This document shows, one piece after another, positions 1 through 5,523 of a stretch of DNA of 5,563 nt. The position numbers were made by a program, and so were the translations under genes. Under the pieces are notes generated by a model, which was not told the origin of the DNA, ran no database searches, and saw only the letters and a list, made by a program, of their open reading frames with translations. Numbering within the stretch: position 1 is the first letter of the stretch; each line of letters begins with the position of its first letter. The DNA comes from Pseudomonadota bacterium (GTDB lineage: Bacteria > Pseudomonadota > Gammaproteobacteria > Burkholderiales > Methylophilaceae). The stretch is taken from positions 1 through 5,563 of the forward strand of contig JAEWTK010000219.1 of NCBI GenBank assembly GCA_023459535.1. The letters are read 5' to 3'.

Positions 1-454
1 GTTCTACATCGAACACCAGCGTGGCATTCGGTGGAATCACGCCACCGGCGCCGCGCGCGCCGTAGCCCATTTCTGGTGGGATGATCAGCGTACGCTTGCC
101 GCCAATCTTCATGCCGGCAAAACCCTGATCCCAGCCCTGGATGACTTGACCGCCACCGAGGTAGAAGATGAACGGTTCGCCGCGATCAACCGAGCTGTCA
201 AACTTCTGGCCCTTGTTGTCGGGCTTGCTCGGGTCATACAGCCAGCCGGTGTAATGCACGGTGACATTGAAGCCGATCTCGGCTTCACGGCCGCTGCCTT
301 CCAGCGTGTCGATTTTGATAAGTTCGGTAACCGGTTGCGTCATGGTCGTTCCTTCTTGATTGGTGGATTTAGATGATTCCGTCGCTGCCTGACAACCGCT
401 GACGGCGAAAGCGGTCGTCAACAAGACCGCCAGAAGATATTTGCCTGATTGCAT
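1..454 (-). CDS. FKBP-type peptidyl-prolyl cis-trans isomerase, lipoprotein form (partial, C-terminus off the left edge)
   Basis: Catalyses cis-trans isomerisation of Xaa-Pro bonds, assisting protein folding. The window holds 151 codons, and by family length only a few C-terminal residues should be missing. Residues 1-21 form a lipoprotein signal: charged start, hydrophobic stretch, then lipobox V18-S-G-C21. Gln at +2 does not suggest inner-membrane retention, so the lipidated form probably sits in the outer membrane facing the periplasm. After a polar linker (22-43) comes one FKBP domain with VHYTGWL (66-72), KFDSS (84-88), VIQGWD (104-109), IPPEMGYG (125-132) and [12 protein letters not shown] (137-148). 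The expected pocket residues Y68, F85, D86, V104, I105, W108, Y131 and F148 are all present. The start at 454 has GGAG seven bases upstream. A second in-frame ATG at 343 (M38) has its own Shine-Dalgarno and would give a leaderless cytoplasmic enzyme. The gene lies 88 bases downstream of dacB on the same strand. Confidence 0.93.
   Translation of the reverse strand, partial: MQSGKYLLAVLLTTAFAVSGCQAATESSKSTNQEGTTMTQPVTELIKIDTLEGSGREAEIGFNVTVHYTGWLYDPSKPDNKGQKFDSSVDRGEPFIFYLGGGQVIQGWDQGFAGMKIGGKRTLIIPPEMGYGARGAGGVIPPNATLVFDVE
341..354 (-). promoter_or_regulatory. Internal ribosome binding site and alternative start of the FKBP gene
   Basis: On the minus strand AAGGA (354-350) lies six bases before an in-frame ATG (343-341) at codon 38 of the FKBP gene. 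The spacing and match are at least as good as those of the upstream lipoprotein start. The ATG falls just before the folded FKBP domain, where many cytoplasmic FKBPs begin. Whether it is used cannot be decided from sequence alone. Confidence 0.5.
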
Positions 455-542
455 GAAATGACTCCGAATAAACTGCTGATATGATACCCGAAACAAGGGC
501 TTGCCGCGTGCTCCCGGCCTTGAGGAAAGCGCAAAAATTGCG
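455..542 (-). other. dacB-FKBP intergenic region with a weak promoter candidate
   Basis: These 88 bases hold the outer part of the dacB 3' hairpin and the FKBP leader. A TATCAT hexamer (minus strand, 486-481) could be a -10 box, 27 bases before the ATG, but no convincing -35 box lies 16-18 bases upstream. FKBP may therefore be read through from dacB, or have a weak or activator-dependent promoter. GGAG, seven bases before the ATG at 454, is the Shine-Dalgarno for the long form. Confidence 0.3.
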
Positions 543-544
543 CT
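528..544 (-). terminator. Possible weak intrinsic terminator at the end of dacB
   Basis: A perfect 7-bp inverted repeat, AGCGCAA and TTGCGCT, encloses a three-base loop. It begins inside the dacB stop codon (TAG at 545-543). On the minus strand the stem is followed only by TTTCCTC, not a full T-run, so termination would be partial at best. It could instead protect the 3' end of the bioA-dacB message. Confidence 0.35.
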
Positions 545-1955
545 AGCGCTGATGATATACCCACTCAAGCAAGGCATCCTGGGCGGCACGGCTATTACCC
601 GCCCGCGCATGGTTGGCAATGAAGACCACCACCCAGCGCCGGCCCTGCTCATCCAGCACATAACCGGCTAATGCCCGCACCCCATCGATCGAACCGGTCT
701 TGATATGCGCCCGACCCTGCACCGGCTTACCGTTGAGGCGCCGTATCGCAGTACCGTCCACGGCCAGCAAGGGCAAGGACGACATCAGCTCGGCCATCAA
801 AGGGCTGGCATAAGCATGCACCAGCAGTTCACCCAAGTGCCGGGCACTGATGCGCGCGATGCGCGAGAGCCCTGAACCGTTGTCGATCACCAGTTCGGGA
901 AAGTTCAGCCCCTTGCTTGCCAGCCATAGCTGTATTGCCTTGGCACCATTGGTTTCGGTACCGGGCAGCCCTGAGCGCTCGGCCGCAATCGTCAACAACA
1001 GCTGCCGAGTCATCAGATTGTTGCTGTATTTATTGACGCGCCGGATAACGTCTGCCAGCGGCTGCGAATAATGCACGGAGAGCCTGACCGCTTGCGGTGG
1101 CAAGACATCCTGCCTGAAGCCGTTCGCCAGACTACCCCCCAGCTGTAGCCAGATCTCACGGAACAGCTGATAGGTATAACCCGCATGTGCAAACAGACTG
1201 AGATCCAGATATTTCTCCTCGCAACTGGCTGGGAAACTGCCGGTAAACATGACGCTGGCCTGCGCGCCCTGCCTCTCCACCTGATAGCGCAACTGGCTGC
1301 GCCAGTCGACGCACGCTCCGGTAGCAGGCTGCAGCTGATTGACCAGTGTGATATCCGGCAGCGGCGGGCTGGCCTGCACCATCACACGCCCACCCTCGTT
1401 GAAGAACTTGAAACTGGTGGAATTGAGGTTGCTGGTCAGCGCATTGGGAATGGCGTTATAGGCACGGTAAGGCTCGTTGTCGAACAGACCGGCGTCGACC
1501 TGTTCGGGGGAGAAATAGGTATCGTCCAGAATCAGGCTGCCGCGGATATCCCGCAGACCGGTCTGGCGCAAATCGCTCAGCATGCGCCACATATCATGCT
1601 GCATCAGTTCAGGATTGCCGTAGCCCTTGATGATCAGATTGCCGTGTAGCACGCCGTCGACCAGTTCGCCATCGCGATAGATCTCCGTACGCCAACGGTA
1701 GGCGGGGCCCAGCAGGTCCAGCGCCGCATAGGTCGTCACCAGCTTCATGGTCGAAGCCGGATTCATGGCCCGGTCGGCCTGATGTGCGATCAGGCTGTCA
1801 TTTGCCTCAACCTGGCGCACATAGACCGAGATTGCATCCAGCGGCACTGCCTGCTTTATCAGCGCCTGCTCGACCACGGCCGGCAACTGCGCGTATGTGA
1901 ATTGCGGCAGCAACAGCGCAAACAAGCCAAGACAGAGTTTCAGCATTGAAGCCAT
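543..1955 (-). CDS. dacB: D-alanyl-D-alanine carboxypeptidase/endopeptidase, PBP4 type (peptidase family S13)
   Basis: A periplasmic low-molecular-mass penicillin-binding protein that removes the terminal D-Ala from peptidoglycan stem peptides and/or cuts D-Ala-meso-DAP cross-links. At 470 residues it is close to E. coli PBP4 (477). Residues 1-22 form a Sec signal peptide, probably cleaved after TYA. All three penicillin-binding motifs are intact: S68-T-M-K71 with the acylated serine, S311-N-N313, and K419-T-G421. DNGSGLSR (358-365) matches another conserved S13 stretch. The roughly 240 residues between the first two motifs contain the large inserted domains typical of the family. Cys215 and Cys245 may form a disulfide. 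The ATG at 1955 overlaps the bioA TGA by one base (TGATG), with GGAG 11 bases upstream, which suggests translational coupling. A second Met at codon 4 (1946) is an alternative start that keeps the signal peptide. The family assignment is firm; the balance of the two activities is not predictable. Confidence 0.95.
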   Translation of the reverse strand: MASMLKLCLGLFALLLPQFTYAQLPAVVEQALIKQAVPLDAISVYVRQVEANDSLIAHQADRAMNPASTMKLVTTYAALDLLGPAYRWRTEIYRDGELVDGVLHGNLIIKGYGNPELMQHDMWRMLSDLRQTGLRDIRGSLILDDTYFSPEQVDAGLFDNEPYRAYNAIPNALTSNLNSTSFKFFNEGGRVMVQASPPLPDITLVNQLQPATGACVDWRSQLRYQVERQGAQASVMFTGSFPASCEEKYLDLSLFAHAGYTYQLFREIWLQLGGSLANGFRQDVLPPQAVRLSVHYSQPLADVIRRVNKYSNNLMTRQLLLTIAAERSGLPGTETNGAKAIQLWLASKGLNFPELVIDNGSGLSRIARISARHLGELLVHAYASPLMAELMSSLPLLAVDGTAIRRLNGKPVQGRAHIKTGSIDGVRALAGYVLDEQGRRWVVVFIANHARAGNSRAAQDALLEWVYHQR

Positions 1956-3265
1956 CAGATCGCCAACTCCTGCAGCAACTGCACGATCTCGCCGACCATC
2001 CAGTCAATCTCGCTTTCGCTGATGACATAGGGCGGCATCAGGTAAACCGTGTTGCCAATGGGGCGCAACAGCAGACCGCGCGTCAGCGCTGCCTGATAGA
2101 AAGCCTGCTGAAAATCCTGGCGCCGGCTTTTCACGTCAAAAGCGGCAATCATGCCCAGCTGACGCACATGCATGACCGGCAAGCCGGCCAGCGCCTGCTG
2201 CAGTTGCTGCTGCATATACGCCGATTTATGCCGGTTCGCCTCCAGCACTCCATCCCGCTCAAAGATATCCAGCGTCGCCAGCGCTGCGGCACAGGCCAGC
2301 GGATTACCGGTATAGCTGTGCGAATGCAAAAAGCCGCGCACCGTGCTGTCATCGTAGAAGGCCTGATAGATATCTTCGGTGCAAAGCGTGACAGACAGCG
2401 GCAAATAACCACCGGTGATGCCCTTGGACAGGCACATGAAATCGGGCCGAATAGCCGCCTGCTCACAGGCAAACATGGTGCCGGTGCGGCCGAAGCCGAC
2501 CGCGATCTCGTCTGCTATCAGATGCACCTGATAGCGGCTGCAGATGTCGCGCGCCCGCTGCAGGTAAAGCGGCGAATACATCGCCATGCCGGCCGCACAT
2601 TGCACCAGCGGCTCAATGATAAAAGCGGCAATTTGCTCATGATGTGCCGCAATATGCTGTTCCAGTGTATCGGCGCAACGCGAGGCATACTGTTCCGCAC
2701 TCTCCCCTGCGTTCGCCAGCCGCCAGTCCGGGCTGGGCATCTGTTCGCTTTGCAGCAGCAAGGGCGCGTAGGTATCCTTGAAAATGGCGACATCGGTCAC
2801 AGAAAGCGCCCCTAGCGTCTCGCCGTGATAGCCATTCTGCAGACTGAGAAAGCGGGTCTTGTTAGGCTTGCCGATATTGCGCCAGTAATGAAAACTCATC
2901 TTCAGCGCGATCTCGGTCGCCGATGCGCCGTCGGATGCGTAGAAGCAATGACCGAGCCCGGTCAGTGCGGCCAGACGCTCGGACAGTTTGACCACCGGTT
3001 CGTGGGTGAACCCGGCCAGGATGACATGCTCCAGCGCGTCCATCTGCTCCCTGATCGCCTGCTTGATCTGCGGCTGATTGTGGCCGAACAGGTTGACCCA
3101 CCAGGAGCTGACCGCATCCAGGTAGCGCTTGCCCTCCATGTCATATAACCACACGCCCTCGCCCCGCTGTATCGGCACCAACGGCATGGTTTCGTGTGAC
3201 TTCATCAGCGTGCAGGGATGCCAGACTGCGCGCAGGCTTCTTTCCAGAAGATCCTTGTTATCCAT
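1955..3265 (-). CDS. bioA: Adenosylmethionine-8-amino-7-oxononanoate aminotransferase
   Basis: PLP-dependent class III aminotransferase of biotin synthesis. It transfers the amino group of S-adenosylmethionine to 7-keto-8-aminopelargonate (KAPA), giving 7,8-diaminopelargonate; it is cytosolic and normally dimeric. At 436 residues it is close to E. coli BioA (429). Visible hallmarks are W16-H-P near the N-terminus, SSWW (53-56) of the substrate pocket, SDGASATEIALK (111-122) for phosphate binding, Y146-H-G, the ADEIAVGFGRTG stretch (251-262) with D252 contacting the PLP nitrogen, the Schiff-base lysine K281 in LSKGITGGYLPL, HSYTGNPLA (316-324) and R401 in RPIGNTVYLMPPY. The aromatic SSWW and R401 support BioA over other class III aminotransferases. 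The start at 3265 fits the family N-terminus, although its Shine-Dalgarno is poor. Other bio genes are absent here, so the pathway is split in this genome. It lies 50 bases after the upstream unknown gene and overlaps dacB by one base. Confidence 0.96.
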   Translation of the reverse strand: MDNKDLLERSLRAVWHPCTLMKSHETMPLVPIQRGEGVWLYDMEGKRYLDAVSSWWVNLFGHNQPQIKQAIREQMDALEHVILAGFTHEPVVKLSERLAALTGLGHCFYASDGASATEIALKMSFHYWRNIGKPNKTRFLSLQNGYHGETLGALSVTDVAIFKDTYAPLLLQSEQMPSPDWRLANAGESAEQYASRCADTLEQHIAAHHEQIAAFIIEPLVQCAAGMAMYSPLYLQRARDICSRYQVHLIADEIAVGFGRTGTMFACEQAAIRPDFMCLSKGITGGYLPLSVTLCTEDIYQAFYDDSTVRGFLHSHSYTGNPLACAAALATLDIFERDGVLEANRHKSAYMQQQLQQALAGLPVMHVRQLGMIAAFDVKSRRQDFQQAFYQAALTRGLLLRPIGNTVYLMPPYVISESEIDWMVGEIVQLLQELAI

Positions 3266-3315
3266 CTCGACTTTTCTGAATGCTTAACTTTTTTAAAATG
3301 CCCATGTCCGCATGA

Positions 3316-3846
3316 TTAATGCAGGGCAGTGCTGGTCTGAATGGCGCTCATCACCGGCGCATGCAAGCCCATAGACAATTCCCATGCCGTTTCCTTGCTG
3401 ACCATTTGCAGCATATTGATAAGCGCCAAGGTGAGTTCCTGTGTCAGCATCAGCTTGATGGTCTGGCCATTGCTGCAAACCAGCTCCAGCGATGTCTGCC
3501 GGCTCGCTGTCTTCAGCAGATGGCAATCCCTGGCCAACAGGATTTCATGCTGATTGATCGTCTGCCGCTGTTTGTATTCAGAGGTGAAATCCAGTTTCTG
3601 CGGCACTGCCAGCTTGTCCGCAGTTTGCGTCATATGCCCACCCGCTGTGGAATCCGCCGCGCCCATGCCCTGTATGGCCTCATCCATCTGCAGCAATTGC
3701 CACAGGGATTTGACCAGACGCCTGGTCAGCCATACCGCCAGTTCGACCTCATCGGAAAATCCGATCTTCAGCAACAGCCGGTCTTCAACCGGGTTGTAGG
3801 CGATATTGATCTGCTGAATCGAAGCATTCCTGATCTCTGCCGTCAT
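3316..3846 (-). CDS. Conserved-looking protein of unknown function, possible internal duplication
   Basis: I cannot name this 176-residue protein. I chose the ATG at 3846 because AAGGA lies seven bases upstream; an ATG nine codons earlier (3873) lacks a comparable site. There is no signal peptide or membrane segment, so it is probably cytoplasmic. The N-terminal half has EDRLLLKIGFSDEVEL (21-36) running into a helix-like WLTRRLVKSLWQLLQM (39-54). After a polar, probably flexible Gly/Ser/Thr/Gln-rich linker (about 57-85), the C-terminal half repeats the plan: TSLELVCSNGQTIKL (118-132), then MLTQELTLALINMLQM (133-148). The two helices share 7 of 16 positions, suggesting duplicated beta-strand plus helix units. 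No catalytic motif stands out. It is first in the minus-strand block and ends 50 bases before bioA with no clear terminator between them, so co-transcription is plausible. Context alone does not show a role in biotin synthesis. Confidence 0.8.
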   Translation of the reverse strand: MTAEIRNASIQQINIAYNPVEDRLLLKIGFSDEVELAVWLTRRLVKSLWQLLQMDEAIQGMGAADSTAGGHMTQTADKLAVPQKLDFTSEYKQRQTINQHEILLARDCHLLKTASRQTSLELVCSNGQTIKLMLTQELTLALINMLQMVSKETAWELSMGLHAPVMSAIQTSTALH

Positions 3847-3853
3847 CGCGCGT

Positions 3854-3858
3854 TCCTT
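3854..3858 (-). promoter_or_regulatory. Ribosome binding site that fixes the start of the unknown gene at 3846
   Basis: AAGGA on the minus strand, inside a GGAAAGGA run (3861-3854), lies seven bases before the ATG at 3846. It supports this start over the in-frame ATG at 3873, which overlaps the predicted leader region just downstream of the candidate promoter. Confidence 0.65.
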
Positions 3859-3885
3859 TCCGCCTGAGCACATCCTCTTTCAGTC

Positions 3886-3914
3886 ATTCTAGTTTTCAAT
3901 CAGCTTCCAGTCCA
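3886..3914 (-). promoter_or_regulatory. Candidate sigma-70 promoter for the minus-strand block
   Basis: On the minus strand TGGACT (3914-3909; 4 of 6 to TTGACA) is followed after 17 bases by TAGAAT (3891-3886; 5 of 6 to TATAAT). Transcription would begin near 3879, about 30 bases before the start at 3846. It could drive the unknown gene, bioA, dacB and possibly FKBP. Confidence 0.45.
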
Positions 3915-3930
3915 TGCTGACACAGCACTA

Positions 3931-3960
3931 TCGACATGCCGGGAATTTCGATGCTATAAC
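3931..3960 (+). promoter_or_regulatory. Candidate sigma-70 promoter with extended -10 for the serine protease gene
   Basis: TCGACA (3931-3936; 5 of 6 to TTGACA) and TATAAC (3955-3960; 5 of 6 to TATAAT) are separated by 18 bases. TG at 3952-3953, one base before the -10 box, makes an extended -10. Transcription would begin near 3967, about 30 bases before the protease ATG. It is divergent from the minus-strand promoter, and the two -35 boxes are only 16 bases apart. Confidence 0.55.
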
Positions 3961-3997
3961 GATGTCACAGTAATAGTCGATCTGGGGATTTACTGTC

Positions 3998-4912
3998 ATG
4001 AAGCATTCCATATTGTTTGCTGCGTGCACACTGTACGCGCTCAGCGCAGCAGCGCAACCACCTGACGGCATGGTCTACGAACTCAAGCCTTCCGTCGTCA
4101 AGATTCACGTCATCAATCCGCAAGGCCATCACGGCGTCGGCTCCGGTGTCGTAGTCGCAGAGGACCATGTCGCGACCAACTGCCATGTCGTGGCCAACGC
4201 CCAAGGCGTGCGTATCAGCAAATATGGCGAGAGCTTCACACCGGTCGGCATCAAGGCCGACTGGAAGCACGACCTTTGCCTGCTGAAGTTCCAGGGACTG
4301 GACCTGCCGCCTGTCAAACTCGGCAGCAGCAAACAGCTGCAATACGAGCAGGCCGTATTTACCATCAGCTTCCCGAACAACGCCAAGAAACCGTTGACCA
4401 CCTACGGCGAGGTGACGGCGCTCTATCCATACGACAACGGTAACATCATCCGTGCTACCGCCGACTTCCGCATGGGCGGCAGCGGCGGCCCGCTGTTCAC
4501 GGATGACGGCACCCTGGTCGGCCTCGTCACGCTGAAAAGCCCGGGGCGCAACGCCTTTTATTACAACATTCCGGTCGACTGGGTAAAACCCCTGCTGGAG
4601 CAACCCATGCAGACCATGGCAGAACAGCGCGAACCACCATTCTGGGATGTTCCGGAAGCCCAGCGCCCCTATTTCATGCGCGTCGTGCACCCGATACAGA
4701 CCGAAGACTGGAAAACGCTCGAAGCCATCAGCACGGCCTGGGTGACAGAACAGCCCGAATGCGCGGAAGCCTGGTACGCACTGGGGCTGGCACAGCAGCA
4801 ACTGGGCAAGCTGGAAAGTGCTGATTACAACCTGCATCAGGCCATCGCCCTGAATCTGGTCCACCCCGAAGCCAACAAGGCCCAATCGGCCATCAAGGAA
4901 AGACTGGACTAA
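3998..4912 (+). CDS. Exported trypsin-like serine protease with C-terminal TPR-like tail
   Basis: Predicted secreted or periplasmic endopeptidase of the chymotrypsin/trypsin fold (S1 or DegP-like class), 304 residues. Residues 1-19 form a Sec signal peptide ending SAAA. The protease domain (about 28-200) shows the whole catalytic triad in context: H63 in TNCHVV, D92 in WKHDLCLLK, and S162 in MGGSGGPLF, with the oxyanion-hole glycines. C62 and C94 flank the catalytic His and Asp and may form a disulfide. There is no PDZ domain, unlike DegP/DegQ. Instead residues about 235-300 are helical, and AEAWYALGLAQQQLGKLESA (256-275) with the following helix resembles one tetratricopeptide repeat, a likely protein-binding element. 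The upstream GGGGA lies nine bases from the ATG, a moderate ribosome binding site, and the codon at 3998 directly begins the signal peptide. The gene appears monocistronic: its neighbours are a divergent block and a separately controlled groES. Substrate unknown. Confidence 0.9.
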   Translation: MKHSILFAACTLYALSAAAQPPDGMVYELKPSVVKIHVINPQGHHGVGSGVVVAEDHVATNCHVVANAQGVRISKYGESFTPVGIKADWKHDLCLLKFQGLDLPPVKLGSSKQLQYEQAVFTISFPNNAKKPLTTYGEVTALYPYDNGNIIRATADFRMGGSGGPLFTDDGTLVGLVTLKSPGRNAFYYNIPVDWVKPLLEQPMQTMAEQREPPFWDVPEAQRPYFMRVVHPIQTEDWKTLEAISTAWVTEQPECAEAWYALGLAQQQLGKLESADYNLHQAIALNLVHPEANKAQSAIKERLD

Positions 4913-4937
4913 GGTCTGGCACTGCCAAATTAAAAGC

Positions 4938-4973
4938 CGATTTTCATGCCGCAGCATGCAGGCATGAAAATCG
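4938..4973. repeat. Perfect 13-bp inverted repeat (hairpin) after the protease gene
   Basis: CGATTTTCATGCC (4938-4950) and GGCATGAAAATCG (4961-4973) are perfectly complementary around a 10-base loop. It starts 26 bases after the protease stop, where a transcription terminator is expected. On the plus strand no T-run follows the stem, so it does not look like a standard intrinsic terminator in that direction. On the minus strand it is followed by CTTTTAATTT, more terminator-like, but no minus-strand gene approaches from the right. It may protect the message 3' end, block antisense transcription, or bind a dimeric protein. Confidence 0.75.
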
Positions 4974-5057
4974 CGCCGTCATTCATCCGCACGACCACAA
5001 AACCTTGATCTGTCAGCACAATGATCGCTACGCGCCATCCAGAATAAAACATCCGCA

Positions 5058-5087
5058 CTTGAAATAATCCGGTTCCGCCCTTATTAT
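5058..5087 (+). promoter_or_regulatory. groES promoter with overlapping sigma-70 and sigma-32 matches
   Basis: TTGAAA (5059-5064) and TATTAT (5082-5087) are 17 bases apart, a good sigma-70 arrangement. The same DNA reads as a heat-shock promoter: CTTGAAA (5058-5064) followed by GCCCTTAT (5077-5084), close to the sigma-32 -10 consensus CCCCATNT. Transcription would begin near 5094, inside the CIRCE operator, so bound HrcA would directly block initiation. Confidence 0.7.
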
Positions 5088-5113
5088 TAGCACTCAATAG
5101 ACACGAGTGCTAA
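5087..5113 (+). promoter_or_regulatory. CIRCE operator (HrcA repressor binding site)
   Basis: TTAGCACTC (5087-5095), nine bases, then GAGTGCTAA (5105-5113) is an exact match to the CIRCE consensus bound by the heat-shock repressor HrcA. The dyad extends three more bases on each side (TTA and TAA), giving 12-bp arms. It overlaps the last base of the -10 box and the predicted transcription start of groES. HrcA itself is not encoded in this window. Confidence 0.97.
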
Positions 5114-5140
5114 TAACGCCTGTCTAGCTACATTTTCTGT

Positions 5141-5170
5141 TGCGCATCACAGCCTTTGCTGCGATGCGCA
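5141..5170 (+). promoter_or_regulatory. Strong hairpin in the groES 5' leader
   Basis: TGCGCATC (5141-5148) pairs with GATGCGCA (5163-5170). Inside it, after one A-C mismatch, CAGC (5150-5153) pairs with GCTG (5158-5161) around a CTTT loop, giving 12 base pairs in 30 bases. It lies in the predicted leader between CIRCE and the Shine-Dalgarno, ending 14 bases before AAGGAG, so it does not cover the ribosome site. No T-run follows, so it is not an attenuator of the usual kind. A role in message stability or leader folding is inference. Confidence 0.6.
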
Positions 5171-5198
5171 TTTCAATACATCACAAGGAGAGCATTAC

Positions 5199-5489
5199 AT
5201 GAAGATTCGTCCTTTACACGATCGCGTGATCGTCAAAAGACTGGAAGAAGTCCGTACTACCGCTTCCGGCATCGTCATCCCTGACACCGCCACCGAGAAG
5301 CCGGATCAAGGCGAAATCATTGCTGTCGGCGCTGGCAAGAAAGACGAGGCCGGCAAGCTGATTCCTCTTGATGTCAAAGTCGGCGACAAGGTGCTGTTCG
5401 GCAAATACGCAGGCCAGTCCGTCAAGGTAGACGGCGAAGAGCTGCTGGTCATGCGCGAAGAAGACCTGATGGGCGTCATCGAAGGCTAA
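5199..5489 (+). CDS. groES: Co-chaperonin GroES (Hsp10/Cpn10)
   Basis: Forms the seven-membered lid that closes the GroEL folding chamber in the cytosol. At 96 residues it has the normal family length. The Cpn10 signature occupies the N-terminus (I3-R-P-L-H-D-R-V). The mobile loop that docks on GroEL lies at about residues 17-34 with the hydrophobic contact I25-V26-I27 after G24. GEIIAVGAG (38-46) and [14 protein letters not shown] (59-72) are also characteristic, and the conserved end LMGVIEG is intact. A strong Shine-Dalgarno, AAGGAG (5185-5190), lies eight bases before the ATG. Control is clear from upstream: a promoter with sigma-32 and sigma-70 features and an overlapping perfect CIRCE site, hence heat induction. 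groEL is normally the next gene in the same operon but does not start in the 74 bases left. Confidence 0.98.
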   Translation: MKIRPLHDRVIVKRLEEVRTTASGIVIPDTATEKPDQGEIIAVGAGKKDEAGKLIPLDVKVGDKVLFGKYAGQSVKVDGEELLVMREEDLMGVIEG

Positions 5490-5507
5490 AAGCCAAAACA
5501 TTCCAGC

Positions 5508-5523
5508 CACAGAGTTCACAGAG
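5508..5523. repeat. Short CACAGAG direct repeat downstream of groES
   Basis: CACAGAG occurs at 5508-5514 and 5517-5523, a nine-base period. It resembles the start of CACAGAG-rich intergenic repeats that I recall from some environmental proteobacterial genomes. Only two units are visible, so this may be chance. It lies in the groES-groEL spacer, where a simple short gap is usual. Confidence 0.4.

Larger units (their letters stand above)
4913..5198 (+). other. Intergenic region between the protease gene and groES
   Basis: These 286 bases contain no credible gene. From left to right they hold a 13-bp inverted repeat after the protease stop, about 80 bases in which I see nothing, the groES promoter, the CIRCE operator, a leader hairpin and the groES Shine-Dalgarno. 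Elements I can support have their own entries. Confidence 0.8.

Noticed and set aside
146..376. 76-codon plus-strand frame over the FKBP gene
   Set aside because: The FKBP signature is complete on the minus strand; this is an antisense shadow.
1946..2815. 289-codon open frame on the plus strand, antisense to bioA
   Set aside because: bioA on the other strand is unmistakable, and the antisense product is a His/Gln/Arg-rich composition without recognisable motifs.
3266..3315. Separate promoter for bioA in the 50-base gap (TTTTAAAA-rich stretch)
   Set aside because: The best hexamer pair has only about 15 bases between weak boxes; read-through from the upstream gene is simpler.
3319..3867. 182-codon plus-strand frame opposite the unknown gene
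   Set aside because: It covers nearly the same DNA as the 176-residue minus-strand gene, which has a good ribosome site and alternating strand-helix pattern. The plus frame lacks both, though with an unnamed gene this choice is less certain than the others.
4917..4927. TGGCA-C-TGCCA palindrome just after the protease stop
   Set aside because: Five-base arms with a one-base centre are expected by chance and cannot form a normal RNA hairpin loop.
3965..4957. 330-codon open frame on the minus strand, antisense to the protease gene
   Set aside because: The plus-strand frame has a signal peptide and intact catalytic triad, while the antisense product shows no family motif; it is a codon-bias shadow.
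5153..5188. Possible pairing of CCTT (5153-5156) with AAGG of the groES Shine-Dalgarno, as an RNA thermometer
   Set aside because: Only four base pairs, and it would break the much stronger 12-bp leader hairpin.
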